A model generated the notes under the pieces. It was not told the origin of the DNA. It saw nothing but the letters and a program-made list of their open reading frames with translations, and searched no databases. 62,054 nucleotides of DNA from an uncultured Verrucomicrobia subdivision 3 bacterium (GTDB lineage Bacteria > Verrucomicrobiota > Verrucomicrobiae > Limisphaerales > UBA11358), in NCBI GenBank assembly GCA_903921455.1, contig CAIXPZ010000129.1:1-62054 (forward strand), in the 5' to 3' direction. Below, piece by piece: positions 8,463 to 16,816 of this stretch. Both the position numbers and the translations under genes were made by a program. How positions within the stretch are numbered: the stretch's first letter is position 1; every line of letters starts with the position of its first letter.

Positions 8463-10025
8463 TCAGCGCTGGACGAGCGAAGTCCTGTGATAGGTGTGAC
8501 ACTCCGCACAAGAGTTCGCCACACCACCTGGTAGGCTATGGCACATCGTGCATGCTGTTATTGCTGGCAGTAAAATATCTGCGGTGTCCTTGCTGTGAAC
8601 CGCGTCATGGCAGGCTGCGCAGGAAATTCCCGTATGCTTGGCATGATTGAACTTCGCCTGCACCAGCCAGCGTTCCGGCATCACGGGCTTCGTGATTTGC
8701 GGCTTGCCCGAAACTACTATCACCTCATGGCAATATGCGCAGCCCGGGAATATCGCACGCGTCGCGCCGCTCAAGTCACCAACGCCCGCTTCCGGACCCG
8801 CTGTCGCCGTGCTCAAGAAAATCCGCCGCTCCAAGTCCTCGCCGGTTCCGAATTGCGCCCGCAAACCAGCCAGTTTTTGCTGAACAAAAATATTTGCCGC
8901 AGTGATATAATGTTTTGCCGCCAGATCTGAATATTGCTTTGGCATGCTGCGTAAATACGCCGATACAAATTCCGCGCTGCCATGCGGCAGTTGCAGTTCC
9001 GGCGTCGCCGGATCAAATTGCAGCGAGTGGCACAGCCGACAATTCTTTTCAAACGCCACCGGCTTCATGAACGCACCCGACGCGTCCGGTTGATGACAGA
9101 ACGCACAGTCCAATTGCTCGCCACCCGGCAACTTCGGCATAGTCGTGCCAGCAAGATGCAGCGTATGATTGAATTTGAGCGTGTCCGGGTCGCGTGTTTT
9201 CTCCGTGATGAATTTGAATTGCGGATGATCGTCCGCAAAGTGGTGAATCACCGCTGTTGTTGGAGCGACCGTCATCTTCGCCACATTCGCATGACAGAAA
9301 CCGCAGTTCCCATCGGTGGTCGCCGCCATCGTCTTGCCCTGATGCTCGGCATGACAATATGAGCAGGAAATCGAAGGCGCGCTGGATTGATGAAGATTTC
9401 TGCCCGCATGACATTTCAGACACGCCGCATCAATCGCTGTCGGTTCTTCCGCCTTCGCGAGCGCGAGATTTATTAAATCCGAAACACCCGGTTGCGCGCG
9501 CATTGCAGCGTTGACCATGCCGTTCGGCCCGATATTGCCGGCAACATGACAGGCACCGCAGCTCTGATTTAAATGATTTGTCACCGCCAATGCCGCGAAC
9601 GACGCACCAGAATGCGGATCGGAAATCGTTCCGGGGTTGATGAAGTTGTTTCGCCAGGGCGGATTGCCAAGGATGACGAGCAGGGCCGCGCACGACACGG
9701 CACTAACCGCGAGCGTCACGCGCCCGCGCCACAAACGCAGAGTTGGCATCGGCGAGCATTGGGGGATGGGTTTACAACAGCTTCCATCCGGCAACGGTCC
9801 GGTTGCGCATTCGCCACTCGTTCGCGTGCAGATCCAGCGGCCTTTAATTTCGCCCGGTTTGGTTTTCAGGACCGGTTTGCATTCCGCCGTCGCGCCGCAG
9901 CGTCCTTTGGCATCCGGTCCTTGCCGACACGACTTGCCTTCGCAGGCGTGACCGCAGATCCAATTCTGGTTGGGTCGTGCGTAATTCTGTACGTCAAAAT
10001 CCGGCGTTGGCAGTTGCTCGCTCAC
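8463..10025 (-). CDS. Membrane-anchored decaheme cytochrome c with a duplicated Cys-rich N-terminus
   Basis: 520 residues from a GTG at 10025 whose bases overlap the upstream gene's TGA (GTGA); GGGAGG lies upstream at good spacing, so this start is preferred to the longer frame. Residues 22-92 hold two copies of a Cys module (W-x-C ... C-x2-GP-x2-G-x-C ... C-x-P): W22 to P51 and W64 to P92. A single membrane segment (about 103-119) follows. The rest carries ten CxxCH heme sites: CGACH, CLKCH, CSYCH, CGFCH, CAFCH, CRLCH, CAYCH, CAACH, CTMCH, CAECH. The topology would place the Cys module in the cytoplasm and the hemes in the periplasm. It is the last gene of the redox operon and the likely outward electron carrier. 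I do not recognise the Cys module as a named domain. Confidence 0.9.
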   Translation of the reverse strand: MSEQLPTPDFDVQNYARPNQNWICGHACEGKSCRQGPDAKGRCGATAECKPVLKTKPGEIKGRWICTRTSGECATGPLPDGSCCKPIPQCSPMPTLRLWRGRVTLAVSAVSCAALLVILGNPPWRNNFINPGTISDPHSGASFAALAVTNHLNQSCGACHVAGNIGPNGMVNAAMRAQPGVSDLINLALAKAEEPTAIDAACLKCHAGRNLHQSSAPSISCSYCHAEHQGKTMAATTDGNCGFCHANVAKMTVAPTTAVIHHFADDHPQFKFITEKTRDPDTLKFNHTLHLAGTTMPKLPGGEQLDCAFCHQPDASGAFMKPVAFEKNCRLCHSLQFDPATPELQLPHGSAEFVSAYLRSMPKQYSDLAAKHYITAANIFVQQKLAGLRAQFGTGEDLERRIFLSTATAGPEAGVGDLSGATRAIFPGCAYCHEVIVVSGKPQITKPVMPERWLVQAKFNHAKHTGISCAACHDAVHSKDTADILLPAITACTMCHSLPGGVANSCAECHTYHRTSLVQR

Positions 10026-10837
10026 CCTGCACCTCCCGAGAAAGCGAACACCATCACGATGTGCAGCACGGTGAAAATCATCAGCCCGTAGGTCAGCGGG
10101 ATGTGAAAGAACAACCACAACCGCAGCGCCAGCTGCAAGGCACGATGATAATCCAATCCGTCTTTCTGGCGGACCTGGGCGGCGAGCTGGGAAATTTTCT
10201 CTTTATCAGCGTTGTTGGCAAAACGGCGCAAATCTTCCAACTCCGCCAGCAAACCGCTGACTTCGCGGCGCGATTCGGCCAGATGCTTCCAGAAGTTTTT
10301 CGGCCTGCCGAAAAATGCCGCCAACCGCTTCGTATAAAATTCCGCGATGACGACGGACTTGGCCTCCGCGCCCAGTGCGAGGTTTTCCGCCTCAGTTTTC
10401 AAAGCGTGGCGTATGGCCGGGATTTTCTCGAAAACCACTTCGCCGCCACGCGTCGCCAATCGGCGTGGCAACACACGACTGAAAAACAAGCCAATCAAGC
10501 CACTGCCGCTGACCAGCATGAACAGCCATGCAAGCACAACCTCGAACCAGCCATGTGGCAGGCGGAAATTCAGATGGATGACAAACAGCAGCGTCGTGAA
10601 GAAACCGAGGTAGATGTGAATTTGCAGCCACGTCTCGGATTTGCCGAGTGGTAGGAACGGCAATTTTTTCCGCACGTTGTAGATCGCCAGCACGAATATC
10701 CCCGCCAGCAGCGTCCAGCCAGTGAGAAATGCGTAGTTCGGCAGCGCGTTATACTTTCCATTCAACCATAACGCTCCCGCCGTCGTGATCGTCAGCGCGA
10801 ACAGGCCGGAAAAAATCTGGCGGCGAAAACGGTTCAT
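10022..10837 (-). CDS. Membrane b-type cytochrome subunit (ferric-reductase/cytochrome b561-like)
   Basis: 271 residues from ATG 10837, which overlaps the upstream stop (ATGA), so translation is coupled. There are membrane segments at about 10-30, 38-57, 72-93, 100-122 and two near the C-terminus (about 230-268). Histidines sit inside the helices in pairs: IHIYLGFFTTLLFVIHLNF, and HIPLTYGLMIFTVLHIV at the end, the arrangement expected for two stacked b hemes. A soluble, charged loop (about 130-225) lies between. The position between an Fe-S ferredoxin and a decaheme cytochrome suggests that it moves electrons across the membrane. The precise family is uncertain; a NapH/NrfD-type quinone role is less likely because the fold signature differs. 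Confidence 0.8.
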   Translation of the reverse strand: MNRFRRQIFSGLFALTITTAGALWLNGKYNALPNYAFLTGWTLLAGIFVLAIYNVRKKLPFLPLGKSETWLQIHIYLGFFTTLLFVIHLNFRLPHGWFEVVLAWLFMLVSGSGLIGLFFSRVLPRRLATRGGEVVFEKIPAIRHALKTEAENLALGAEAKSVVIAEFYTKRLAAFFGRPKNFWKHLAESRREVSGLLAELEDLRRFANNADKEKISQLAAQVRQKDGLDYHRALQLALRLWLFFHIPLTYGLMIFTVLHIVMVFAFSGGAG

Positions 10838-12558
10838 AATTTCAACCACTTCGATAGCGAATCGAGATTGTTCAAATTCATCCGTGTCAGTGCACCGTGC
10901 GGACAGGCGCGTTCACAGGATGGGCCGCCCCAGTTCTCCACGCAGAGATCGCACTTCGTGGCCTTCGCGATGGGCTTCATCTCTTGATCCATGAGCGGTT
11001 CCCCGCGTTCATCGCGCACCTCGACCATGCGGATGGCGTCGTAAGGACAATTGGTGAAACAGGATTTGCAGCCGATGCACGTCGCGGGATTGATGACGAC
11101 CTGCCCGGCAAACGACTCGCGATGAATCGCGCCGGTTGGACAGCCAATCATGCAGACCGGGTCGGCACAGTGCATGCATGCGTTGGCGATCATCAGGCGG
11201 CCGGCGCTCGGGCCATGGCGCAGGAAGCGTGGATTGTTGTCATGCGTGGAGGCGCAGGCGCGCACACAATCGTCGCAGCGCGTGCAACGGTCGAGGTCAA
11301 TGACCATCGTCGCCGTGCCGTTGAAGAAACGGTTCTCGGTGAGAAATTCCAGAACCTCCGCGCCGACCTTTTCGCGCGCGGCGGTTTTCGGCGGCGCAAA
11401 TTCAAAATCATCCTTGTGCTTCTCGAGGAGCGGCGGCAGTTCGTTTTTTGGCAGCGACGGCAGAACGATTTCTTCCATCACGCGCGTCGGCACGACAAGC
11501 AAGTGCGTGTAGCCGATGGCGCGGAGCGAGAACTGAAAATCCACCGGCGCCTCTTTCTTGCGCCAGTTGTGGGCGATTTCGTTGAGACCGAAAATCTGAC
11601 CCGCGCCGATGTAATTCAACGTGCGTTCGCCGACGCCGAACCTCTGGCTCACGCGCGCGAAGCCGGCGCGCAGCATAACAATGCCGTTCGGATAATCGCC
11701 TTCGCCGACGATGACGGGCTCGCGCTCTGGCCGAACGCTGCCAGATTGTGCGAGGCGCTTGTATTCGCCAGACCAGTCGTAGTCGCCGAACGTGGAAAAT
11801 TCAACGGCCTCGGCCACGCAATCGAGCTGTTCCTTGGTGAGATTTTTGAAAAGCGGTGTGGCGCGGAGATACGAGGCGAGTGCTCGCTCGCGGTAAATCT
11901 TATTGATGTGCGTGCGCAGCGCGTCGTCGTATTTCATCAGGTCGCGCAGACCTTGCCAGCGGATCTCCAAGAGCTCGGCATCGTCGCTGTCGGCAAAAAT
12001 TGTGGAAGTGCGCGCCATGCGGCTCAGCGCGGCGATCTCGCCGAAGAATTCACCGGCCGTCATCTGCTCCGTGCGATGCTTGTTCAGCACGCGCGGCACG
12101 TCCTGCAAAAATACGTGAACCTGATCATCATCCTGTCGCGCGCCTAAATCGACGTTCTGACCGAGTTGCTGGCGCAAAAGAACTTCAGGTGGACGCGTGC
12201 CGTTCCATAGTTGTGCCAGCGTGCGGAAGATGCCTTTTTTATGCGTAGCCTGTCGGCCGAGCAGCGAAGGAAGGAGATCCGGCTTGAGCACCACGCGCGC
12301 TGCGCCTTGCAGAATCAGGAAGGCGGACGTGCCGTAATCGCCCTGGCGCATGATGATCTCCCCCTTGCGGAATTTCAGGATGCGCGTGTCGTTGCGGAGG
12401 ATCTCGCGGAGCGGCGTGCGCTTGGGAAATTTCGCAACATCCATCCGGCTGAATGGCGCGGTGGCAAATAGCCGCTCGACGTCGTCGTCCGACATGTTCG
12501 CATCGAACGTGGCATCCCAGCGTTGGGGGCGTTCGAGAATGGTCGGGGCGGCTAGCAT
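10834..12558 (-). CDS. Ferredoxin with two cyclic-nucleotide-binding domains and four 4Fe-4S motifs
   Basis: 574 residues. The N-terminal half has two cNMP-binding-like domains: one at about 45-215 (REILRNDTRILKFRKGEIIM, then GEFFGEIAALSRMART, the phosphate-binding-cassette region) and one at about 230-400 (PLFKNLTKEQLDCVAEAVEF, then IGAGQIFGLNEIAHNW). The C-terminal part (about 425-560) is a DmsB/PsrB-type ferredoxin with four cysteine groups: CTRCDDCVRAC, CMHCADPVCMIGC, CIGCKSCFTNC and CDLCVENWGGPSCERAC. The second cassette lacks the usual RT of a cAMP pocket, so it may not bind ligand. Its ATG abuts the upstream TAA, and its own stop overlaps the next start. The likely job is to pass electrons from the flavoprotein to the membrane cytochrome, with flow gated by a cyclic nucleotide; the gating is inference. 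Confidence 0.9.
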   Translation of the reverse strand: MLAAPTILERPQRWDATFDANMSDDDVERLFATAPFSRMDVAKFPKRTPLREILRNDTRILKFRKGEIIMRQGDYGTSAFLILQGAARVVLKPDLLPSLLGRQATHKKGIFRTLAQLWNGTRPPEVLLRQQLGQNVDLGARQDDDQVHVFLQDVPRVLNKHRTEQMTAGEFFGEIAALSRMARTSTIFADSDDAELLEIRWQGLRDLMKYDDALRTHINKIYRERALASYLRATPLFKNLTKEQLDCVAEAVEFSTFGDYDWSGEYKRLAQSGSVRPEREPVIVGEGDYPNGIVMLRAGFARVSQRFGVGERTLNYIGAGQIFGLNEIAHNWRKKEAPVDFQFSLRAIGYTHLLVVPTRVMEEIVLPSLPKNELPPLLEKHKDDFEFAPPKTAAREKVGAEVLEFLTENRFFNGTATMVIDLDRCTRCDDCVRACASTHDNNPRFLRHGPSAGRLMIANACMHCADPVCMIGCPTGAIHRESFAGQVVINPATCIGCKSCFTNCPYDAIRMVEVRDERGEPLMDQEMKPIAKATKCDLCVENWGGPSCERACPHGALTRMNLNNLDSLSKWLKL

Positions 12559-13866
12559 TTAGGCGTCGATAACGAGATCGCTTTTCGGACGGCAAACGCA
12601 GGCAAGACAGGTGCCGGGTTCCGGTTCAGCGTCAGACTTTTTCAGGTAATCCACAGCACCGGACTTGATGGCGACGACGCAGGAACCGCAACTGCCCGCG
12701 CAGCAGCCCGAATCGATTTTCACACCCTGCGCAGCGGCGAATTCCAGGAGGTTACCGGCCGCGGGCTCCCAGCGGACGGTTTTATTTGTGCGGGCGAAGG
12801 TGATATTGATTTTGGCGAGGTGGGTGGTTTCTTCCGCCGTGGGGGCGGCGGTTTTTTTCTTCACGGTCGCGGGACCAAACGCTTCGAAAAACACATCCTT
12901 ATCGGGCACCCCCCAGACTTCGAGGCCGTCGGTGAGACTTTTCATGAATGCACCGCTACCGCAAAGGTAGTATTCAAAATTATTAGACGGAAGCAGTTCC
13001 TTCAATAGCTCAATGCTGACTCGGCCTTCGTGCTGATAGTCGCGGCCCTTGACGTCGTCAGCGCCGGGTTTGCTATAAGCCACGTGGAGGTGAATGTTTT
13101 CATTTTCTGCTGCAAGTTTTTCTAGTTCTGCCTTGTGAATATGCTCACGCCGGTTGCGCACACCGAAAAAAAACCACGCCTCGCGCTTCGAGCTACTGGC
13201 AGCAATCGCGTTTGCCATGCAGAGCATCGGAGTGATACCAACACCGCCGGCGATGAGCACGATGGGGTTGGTCTTGGTCGTGTCGAGGCAGAAATGTCCA
13301 GCAGGTGCTTTGACGTTAAGGATGTCCCCTTCTTTGACGTGATCACAAAAAAAACTCGAGCCGGCACCAGGCGGTAATTCCGGCTTATCCGGCGGGGCTT
13401 TCTCTTTCTTGATCGTGATGCGGTAATATTCTTTCTGGTGCGGACCCTCGGAAAGTGAGTAGCAACGGACGAGTGGCTTGTCACGGCCGGGTAAATCTAG
13501 CTGGAAGGTCAAATACTGGCCGGGCTTGAACACAGGTAGCGCCCGCCCGTCATGCGGCTTCAAGTAGAATGCGTGAACATCTTCGCACTCACAAACTCTT
13601 CTGGCGACGGTAAATTTGCGCAGGCCATTCCAGCCAATTTGGGCCTGCTCAGCCTCGCGACAGCGGAGTCTGGTTTCTCGCAACTGCGCGTGGAGTTTTT
13701 CCAACGCGACCCGTTGCATCTTGCTTTCACTGACAATGCGCAAGAGAGAGCGGGAAATTTCCAGCACCAGCCACGTCAGCAATCCAGCCATCAGCGCCAG
13801 ACCGATGATCAAACTCAAGCTGCCTCCGCTTGCATTGCGCAGGGAATCCATTAGGGTTGCATTCAC
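12559..13866 (-). CDS. Membrane-anchored FAD/NAD(P)H reductase with C-terminal 2Fe-2S ferredoxin domain
   Basis: 435 residues from GTG 13866, supported by GGAG seven bases upstream (ATG 13851 is an alternative). One N-terminal membrane segment (about 15-38) and a short coiled coil precede an FNR-type FAD domain (about 95-215; RCYSLSEG is the flavin motif), an NAD(P) domain (about 220-340; AGGVGITPM and CGSGAFMKS) and a plant-type 2Fe-2S domain (about 350-435; CCAGSCGSC and a fourth Cys in GTCLACVC). It resembles NqrF in composition but with the ferredoxin domain last instead of first. It is the first gene of the leftward redox operon, so it probably feeds NAD(P)H electrons into the system. 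Only 29 bp separate it from the divergent cytochrome gene. Confidence 0.9.
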   Translation of the reverse strand: MNATLMDSLRNASGGSLSLIIGLALMAGLLTWLVLEISRSLLRIVSESKMQRVALEKLHAQLRETRLRCREAEQAQIGWNGLRKFTVARRVCECEDVHAFYLKPHDGRALPVFKPGQYLTFQLDLPGRDKPLVRCYSLSEGPHQKEYYRITIKKEKAPPDKPELPPGAGSSFFCDHVKEGDILNVKAPAGHFCLDTTKTNPIVLIAGGVGITPMLCMANAIAASSSKREAWFFFGVRNRREHIHKAELEKLAAENENIHLHVAYSKPGADDVKGRDYQHEGRVSIELLKELLPSNNFEYYLCGSGAFMKSLTDGLEVWGVPDKDVFFEAFGPATVKKKTAAPTAEETTHLAKINITFARTNKTVRWEPAAGNLLEFAAAQGVKIDSGCCAGSCGSCVVAIKSGAVDYLKKSDAEPEPGTCLACVCRPKSDLVIDA

Positions 13867-13895
13867 GCTGACACTCCATTAACGAATTTGAAGCT

Positions 13896-15017
13896 GTGAG
13901 TAAAACAATTTATATCCGCATCGGCGCCGGAATGGGTTTGGCGCTCGCGCTGATGGCCGGCGCGGCTGAAAGGCCGGTGAAATTTCTGGGGGCGAATTCC
14001 TGCGCCAGTTCCAGTTGTCATGGGGGCGGGGGCGCGAAACAAAACCAGTTTCTCGTCTGGTCCCTGAAGGATTTCCATTCGCTACGCCCGGCGGCCACGC
14101 TCACCACCGCGCGCTCCAAACAAATCGCAGATGCGCTGGATATTAAAGATCCTACGACAGAGACACGCTGCACGACTTGCCACGCGCCGTTGAACGGCGT
14201 CGCTGAAAACCTGCGGAGCGATGATTTTAATACCGGCGAAGGAGTCTCGTGCGAAAGCTGCCATGGTCCGGCGCAAAACTGGCTGCGCGGCCATACGCGC
14301 CCCGATTTCACGCGCCAGGACCGCGCGACGGCAGGAATGCGCGACCTGCAAAATCTTTACGTCCGCGCCAATACTTGCGTTGCGTGTCATCAAAATATGG
14401 ACGCAGATATTCTCAAGGCCGGCCATCCCGAATTGATTTTCGAACTCGATGGGCAGAGCCTCGCCGAACCGAAACATTGGAGCGCGGGGAAAAACGGCAG
14501 CGGCGCGCAGACGTGGCTCGTTGGTCAGGCGGTGGCGCTGCGTGAGATGAGCTGGCAACTTACACACGCGCCGCAATCTGATTCAAAGTTGATTACCCGC
14601 CGTGACGCGCTGGTTTGGTTGCTACAAACGGTTTCTGCCGTTGATAGTTCATATCATTCGTCCTCCCTTCTCGACGTAAGACAAGATGCGCCCGCAATCA
14701 CACAATGGGCGGACAATCTTGCCCGCGCAGCGACGGATAATTGGAGTGAGGATAATGCCAGCCGTGCTTTGAAATGGCTGTCGCTGACAAGCGAAGCCTT
14801 TCATAATGTTTCCAATGAAGTGGCTGCCCGCCGCGCCGAACGTTTGGTGCTCGCGCTTGACCGGCTTGTCGCCGCGTTGCCGGAGTTAAAAAATAACGAG
14901 GGCGCACAAGCGTCGCTTAACCGATTATTCAAGCTTGCGCAGTCGGTTCCCGATTTTGACCCCAAACTGTTCGCCGCCGCGCTGGAAAATTTTTCCAACA
15001 CAGTTGGGGCGCACTGA
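13896..15017 (+). CDS. Periplasmic four-heme cytochrome c (cytochrome c554-like)
   Basis: 373 residues from a GTG start; a signal peptide ends near GAAE (residue 25). Heme sites: CASSSCH, which has four rather than two residues between the cysteines (CX4CH), then CTTCH, CESCH and CVACH. The blocks GANSCASSSCHGGGG and VSCESCHGPAQNWLRGH resemble cytochrome c554-type multiheme proteins of the nitrite/hydroxylamine-reductase superfamily, but no catalytic Lys- or Tyr-type site can be assigned. The second half (about 200-373) is helical and heme-free. It is divergent from the redox operon and is the most obvious periplasmic acceptor for it. CX4CH sites are accepted by cytochrome c maturation in some anaerobes, so four hemes are plausible but the first needs proof. 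Confidence 0.85.
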   Translation: MSKTIYIRIGAGMGLALALMAGAAERPVKFLGANSCASSSCHGGGGAKQNQFLVWSLKDFHSLRPAATLTTARSKQIADALDIKDPTTETRCTTCHAPLNGVAENLRSDDFNTGEGVSCESCHGPAQNWLRGHTRPDFTRQDRATAGMRDLQNLYVRANTCVACHQNMDADILKAGHPELIFELDGQSLAEPKHWSAGKNGSGAQTWLVGQAVALREMSWQLTHAPQSDSKLITRRDALVWLLQTVSAVDSSYHSSSLLDVRQDAPAITQWADNLARAATDNWSEDNASRALKWLSLTSEAFHNVSNEVAARRAERLVLALDRLVAALPELKNNEGAQASLNRLFKLAQSVPDFDPKLFAAALENFSNTVGAH

Positions 15018-15020
15018 ATT

Positions 15021-15220
15021 TTATTTGCGATCCTGAATTTCCATGCCCTGCGTTTCGATTTTCTGTTTACCCCAGAAGCGGCCGGCTTCTTGGTCCGTCG
15101 GCAATTTCGTGCGGTATTCGTCCATCAAGAGACCATTTTATCAAACGAAATTGACTGAAAGCCGGGAAACTCCTTGAACACTGGCGCATCGGACTTCAGG
15201 CAAAAATTGATTTTAGCCAT
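15021..15220 (-). pseudogene. Remnant of a small gene, probably frameshifted
   Basis: On the minus strand an ATG at 15220 opens 31 codons (MAKINFCLKSDAPVFKEF at the start) ending at a TGA at 15125. A second frame, ATG at 15125 overlapping that stop, continues for 34 residues (MDEYRTKLPTDQEAGRFWGK ...) to a TAA at 15021. Both halves have protein-like composition, and joined by a one-base shift near 15127-15150 they would make one protein of about 65 residues. I do not recognise it. Alternatives are two overlapping small genes with coupled translation, or chance. It fills most of the space between the cytochrome and ComM genes. Confidence 0.35.
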
Positions 15221-15283
15221 GGTGTATGCGGTGCGGCATTTTCACCGGTTGCATTGGTCGCTTTGTTCTTGGTATGGTTTTTC

Positions 15284-16810
15284 ATGCTCGCAAGGGTTTT
15301 TTCAGCAGCCGTCAATGGCATTGACGCTTACACCGTAGAAGTCGAAGTCAACTGCGGTTATGGCGAAACTTTCATTGCTCTCGTCGGCCTGCCCGATGCG
15401 GCCGTAAAGGAATCCAAAGACCGCGTCTCCACCGCGCTGGCGAATTCGGGCTACAAATTCCCGATGGGCAAAACCACCATCAACCTAGCGCCCGCTGACG
15501 TTAAAAAAGAGGGGCCAAGCTTTGATTTACCTATCGCCATTGGCATGCTGGCCGCCAGCGAACAAACTGAAACTGACCAACTCGACAATTTCATCATCGT
15601 CGGCGAACTTGCGCTCACCGGCGGCGTGCGCCCGGTGAAAGGTGTATTACCAATCGCCTTGCGCGCCAAGGCAGAGGGTAAAACCGGCGTTTTGGTTCCG
15701 GCTGAAAATGCGGCGGAAGCGGCGGTGGTGGACGGCTTGAGCGTCATCCCGGTGCAGAACCTCCGCGAAGCTGTGCAGTTTCTCGAAGGTGAAATTCGCA
15801 TCGCGCCGACGAAGGTAGATCTCGTAAAACTTTTCCAATACCAGCCCGACGAGGAACACGATTTTTCCGAGGTCAAAGGCCAGGAGAATGTGAAGCGCGC
15901 CTTGGAAATTGCCGCCGCCGGCGGACATAATGTTCTATTGATCGGCCCGCCCGGCACGGGAAAATCCATGCTCGCCAAACGGCTGGCAACCATTTTACCA
16001 CCCCTTACGCTCCAAGAAGCATTGGAAACAACCAAAATTCACAGCATCGTCGGACTGCTCAAATCCGGCCAAGCCCTCGTGACACAACGGCCATTCCGCG
16101 CGCCCCATCATACGGCAAGCGATGCCGGGCTGCTGGGCGGCAATATCAATCCGACGCCCGGTGAAATCTCCATCGCGCACAATGGAGTTCTATTTTTGGA
16201 CGAACTACCGGAGTTTAAGCGTAGCGTGCTCGAAACCATGCGCCAGCCGCTCGAAGAAGGCATCGTCACGATTTCGCGCGCGGCGGGAACGATGACGTTC
16301 CCCTCGCAATTCATGTTGGTGGCAGCGATGAATCCGACGCCCGACGGAAAAATGCCCGGCGAATCGAAGAATTCGCCGCGTGAAATCCAAAATTATCTCG
16401 GACGCATATCCGGGCCGCTCCTGGATCGCATTGACCTGCACATTGAAGTGCCGCAGGTGAAATTCCGCGAGATGAGCAACGCGCAGCCCGGCGAGCCGTC
16501 TACACAAATTCGCGATCGAGTCATCGCAGCGAGGAAAATTCAGCACGCCCGTTACGCTGCCAAGCCCAAGTTGACGTGCAACGCACGTATGGGTGCGCGC
16601 GAACTAAAGGCCTTCTGTGAATTAGATGAGCCAACGCGTGACCTGTTGAAAAACGCGATGGCGGAATACAATTTGAGCGCCCGCGCCTACGACCGCATTT
16701 TGAAAGTGGCCCGAACAATTGCCGACCTGGCCGGCTCCGAAAAAATCATCGCCGACCATATCAGCGAGGCGATTCAGTTTCGTTCGCTCGACCGGCAATT
16801 GTGGGGCTGA
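15284..16810 (+). CDS. comM: ComM/YifB-family Mg-chelatase-like AAA+ ATPase
   Basis: 508 residues from ATG 15284, chosen because the family starts almost exactly like this (MLARVFSAAVNGIDAY); the frame is open 30 bases further upstream. The N-terminal part (about 1-170) is the S5/Lon-like fold, the middle (about 190-390) an AAA+ module with Walker A GPPGTGKSM, Walker B VLFLDELPEF and sensor region AAMNPTPDG, and the C-terminus (about 400-500) the Mg-chelatase-type helical domain (SARAYDRILKVARTIADLAG). Known members act as hexameric helicases that drive branch migration during natural transformation. It is full length. No other competence gene lies close by, although pilT is found 39 kb downstream. 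The stop is 6 bp from the convergent membrane-protein gene. Confidence 0.95.
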   Translation: MLARVFSAAVNGIDAYTVEVEVNCGYGETFIALVGLPDAAVKESKDRVSTALANSGYKFPMGKTTINLAPADVKKEGPSFDLPIAIGMLAASEQTETDQLDNFIIVGELALTGGVRPVKGVLPIALRAKAEGKTGVLVPAENAAEAAVVDGLSVIPVQNLREAVQFLEGEIRIAPTKVDLVKLFQYQPDEEHDFSEVKGQENVKRALEIAAAGGHNVLLIGPPGTGKSMLAKRLATILPPLTLQEALETTKIHSIVGLLKSGQALVTQRPFRAPHHTASDAGLLGGNINPTPGEISIAHNGVLFLDELPEFKRSVLETMRQPLEEGIVTISRAAGTMTFPSQFMLVAAMNPTPDGKMPGESKNSPREIQNYLGRISGPLLDRIDLHIEVPQVKFREMSNAQPGEPSTQIRDRVIAARKIQHARYAAKPKLTCNARMGARELKAFCELDEPTRDLLKNAMAEYNLSARAYDRILKVARTIADLAGSEKIIADHISEAIQFRSLDRQLWG

Positions 16811-16816
16811 AAAAAA

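Noticed and set aside
10897..12147. 416-codon plus-strand frame within the cNMP-ferredoxin gene
   Set aside because: Antisense shadow; no motif, and the minus frame has four Fe-S motifs.
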